64,000 nt of DNA from Nocardioides sp. 1609 (GTDB lineage: Bacteria > Actinomycetota > Actinomycetes > Propionibacteriales > Nocardioidaceae): positions 310,001-374,000 of the forward strand of contig NZ_SPUJ01000003.1 in the NCBI RefSeq assembly GCF_004522105.1. The letters are read 5' to 3'. Below, piece by piece: positions 63,047 through 64,000 of this stretch. Numbering within the stretch: position 1 is the first letter of the stretch; each line of letters opens with the position of its first letter. Below the pieces are notes generated by a model. The model had not been told where the DNA came from. It was given only the letters and a program-made list of their open reading frames with translations, and searched no databases. The position numbers and the translations under genes are program-made.

Positions 63047-63099
63047 CGGGGCCCGGCCCACCAGAGGCTGCGCGACATCCGCGCGACGTAGCGGCCCCG
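63047..63099. terminator. Candidate bidirectional terminator hairpin
   Basis: Outer stem CGGGGCC (63047-63053) with GGCCCCG (63093-63099), inner stem GCGCG (63070-63074) with CGCGC (63080-63084). It lies between the convergent stops at 63015 and 63109. There is no T-tract. Confidence 0.35.
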
Positions 63100-63108
63100 G
63101 CCCCCGGG

Positions 63109-64000
63109 TCAGCGCGTGTCCAGCACCGAGATCGTCCGGGTCCGTCGCTCGTCGTCCATGTACAGCCGGATGGTGAGCTTCTCCACGCCCTCGCGGACGC
63201 GGTCGGCTCGGGTCGGGAGCCTGAGGTCGAACGTGCGGGTACCTGCCTCGAGGCGGCCGTCGGGCTGGACGTAGAGCGTGTGGAGGGGCGCCGTCAGGTC
63301 GATGTCCGTCCCGACGTGCCTGCGCATCCAGGCGGCCCGGATGTCGGTCCCACGCAGGTCGGTCCCGGGGCCGTTGACGACCGTGCCGCCGACGTAGATG
63401 TCGTAGCCCGTCGCAGCCGAGGTGGTGACCCGGAAGATGATCGGTTGCCCCTCGCGCACGGTGCGCTTGACCGGCTTGAAGGTGACGATCGCGTCGGGGT
63501 CGTCGTCGAGCACCGTCAGGCCGCCCAGGTAGTCGTCGGTGGCGATGCCGCGGGTCGGCCAGGCCCGGACCTGGGTGATGAGGTCGTGGTCGTCGACCCT
63601 GTTGCCGACGTACGTGACCGGAATCGTCCCTGCGGTCTGACCCGGGGCGATGTCGACGACGGTGCGGCGCGCCGAGCCGTGCTGGCCGACGGTGGCGACG
63701 ACGACGCGAGCCGGGCTGGTGGTCGTGCCGGTGATCGTGAACGGCACGCGCGCGACCTTGCGGGCCTTGGAGCTGCCCTCGGCGACGACGAGCCGGCCCA
63801 GGTCGAGCTGCGGCAGCCGGCGCGCGGGCACGGGCGCGAGCGTCGACGGCGCGGCGGCGAGGTCGGCGACCCAGACCCGGCCCCGCGTGCTGGCCGAGAC
63901 CAGCTCGACCGAGCGGATGTCGGCGAGGTCGACCCCGGCGAGCCCCGTGGCGTCGACGAGGAGCGCTTGTGCCCAGAGCTTGGTGAGGGACGGCGCCTCG
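63109..64000 (-). CDS. 3' part of a secreted protein with Calx-beta-like repeats (5' end outside window)
   Basis: The frame is open to the window edge; 296 residues are visible. The first visible part (LTKLWAQALLVDATGLAGVDLADIRSVELVSASTRGRVWVADLAAAP) resembles a jelly-roll or carbohydrate-binding end of secreted proteases and hydrolases. It is followed by two Calx-beta-like units: VARVPFTITGTTTSPARVVV...GTIPVTYVGNRVDDHD and AIVTFKPVKRTVREGQPIIFRVTTSA...TFDLRLPTRADRVREGVEKLTIRLYMDD. The protein ends in SVLDTR without an anchor motif. The full-length protein could be a protease, adhesin or hydrolase; its N-terminal domain is not visible. Confidence 0.65.
   Translation of the reverse strand, partial: EAPSLTKLWAQALLVDATGLAGVDLADIRSVELVSASTRGRVWVADLAAAPSTLAPVPARRLPQLDLGRLVVAEGSSKARKVARVPFTITGTTTSPARVVVATVGQHGSARRTVVDIAPGQTAGTIPVTYVGNRVDDHDLITQVRAWPTRGIATDDYLGGLTVLDDDPDAIVTFKPVKRTVREGQPIIFRVTTSAATGYDIYVGGTVVNGPGTDLRGTDIRAAWMRRHVGTDIDLTAPLHTLYVQPDGRLEAGTRTFDLRLPTRADRVREGVEKLTIRLYMDDERRTRTISVLDTR

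Overview
The window looks like a piece of a high-GC actinobacterial chromosome. Third codon positions are almost always G or C, GTG starts are common, and genes are chained by 4-bp GTGA/ATGA overlaps. The central block follows the order pgsA-like, DUF881, sbp, DUF881, gcvH, garA-type FHA, merR, bfn, merR, gcvP, which is conserved in actinobacteria such as Mycobacterium and Streptomyces. An F420-type luciferase-like oxidoreductase, an SbcD/SbcC pair and a TasA/SipW-type secretion locus also fit an actinomycete. Nocardioidaceae is my best guess by gene style; it is an inference and no marker gene here proves it. No rRNA, tRNA, CRISPR array, insertion sequence or prophage was seen.

Layout. (1) 1-14038 is a cell-surface polysaccharide locus. 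The plus strand carries the end of an asparagine-synthase-like gene, a GT4 glycosyltransferase, two Wzz-like chain-length proteins, an O-antigen polymerase-like protein and a secreted beta-helix protein. A GT2 glycosyltransferase lies on the minus strand. A tightly overlapped minus-strand chain (MFS transporter, beta-propeller, toroid-like protein, TagA/WecG transferase, WecC, WecB) would make UDP-ManNAcA and build it into a lipid-linked glycan. (2) 14234-25382 holds a 46-residue basic protein, an ABC-F ATPase, a CPBP protease, a membrane phosphoesterase, a Tat-exported amidase, an enoyl-CoA hydratase, a methyltransferase-like protein and two CNNM transporters. (3) 25418-34624 is the conserved gcv/garA block, with a glycine riboswitch in front of gcvP. 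(4) 34621-54926 is mostly housekeeping: beta-lactamase-like hydrolase, CYTH-CHAD protein, TldD/TldE, sulfotransferase, DJ-1 protein, SbcCD, FdhD, PepN, CAP and OsmC proteins, a doubled cyclophilin lipoprotein, an LLM oxidoreductase and a lipoprotein sortase. (5) 54936-64000 is an extracellular module: an S15-type peptidase, two small membrane proteins, a secreted M1 peptidase, a sigma factor with an anti-sigma-like partner, a TasA-like protein, and a signal peptidase fused to a LamG domain, ending in the 3' part of a secreted Calx-beta-like gene.

The most interesting locus is 59889-63015. An ECF sigma factor diverges across 429 bp of structured non-coding DNA from a TasA/camelysin-like protein. 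That protein is followed by a SipW-type signal peptidase fused in one chain to its own TasA-like cleavage signal and a LamG domain. This suggests a dedicated surface-fibre or adhesin system in which the peptidase may release its own C-terminal half.

A second window-wide theme is promoter layout. At least 14 genes have a TANNNT hexamer only 6-8 nt before the start codon, with no room for a Shine-Dalgarno site, which is the signature of leaderless transcripts. I used it to choose several starts. A third theme is that several envelope enzymes (Wzz, WecB, WecG, sortase) carry low-complexity segments built from short in-frame DNA repeats.
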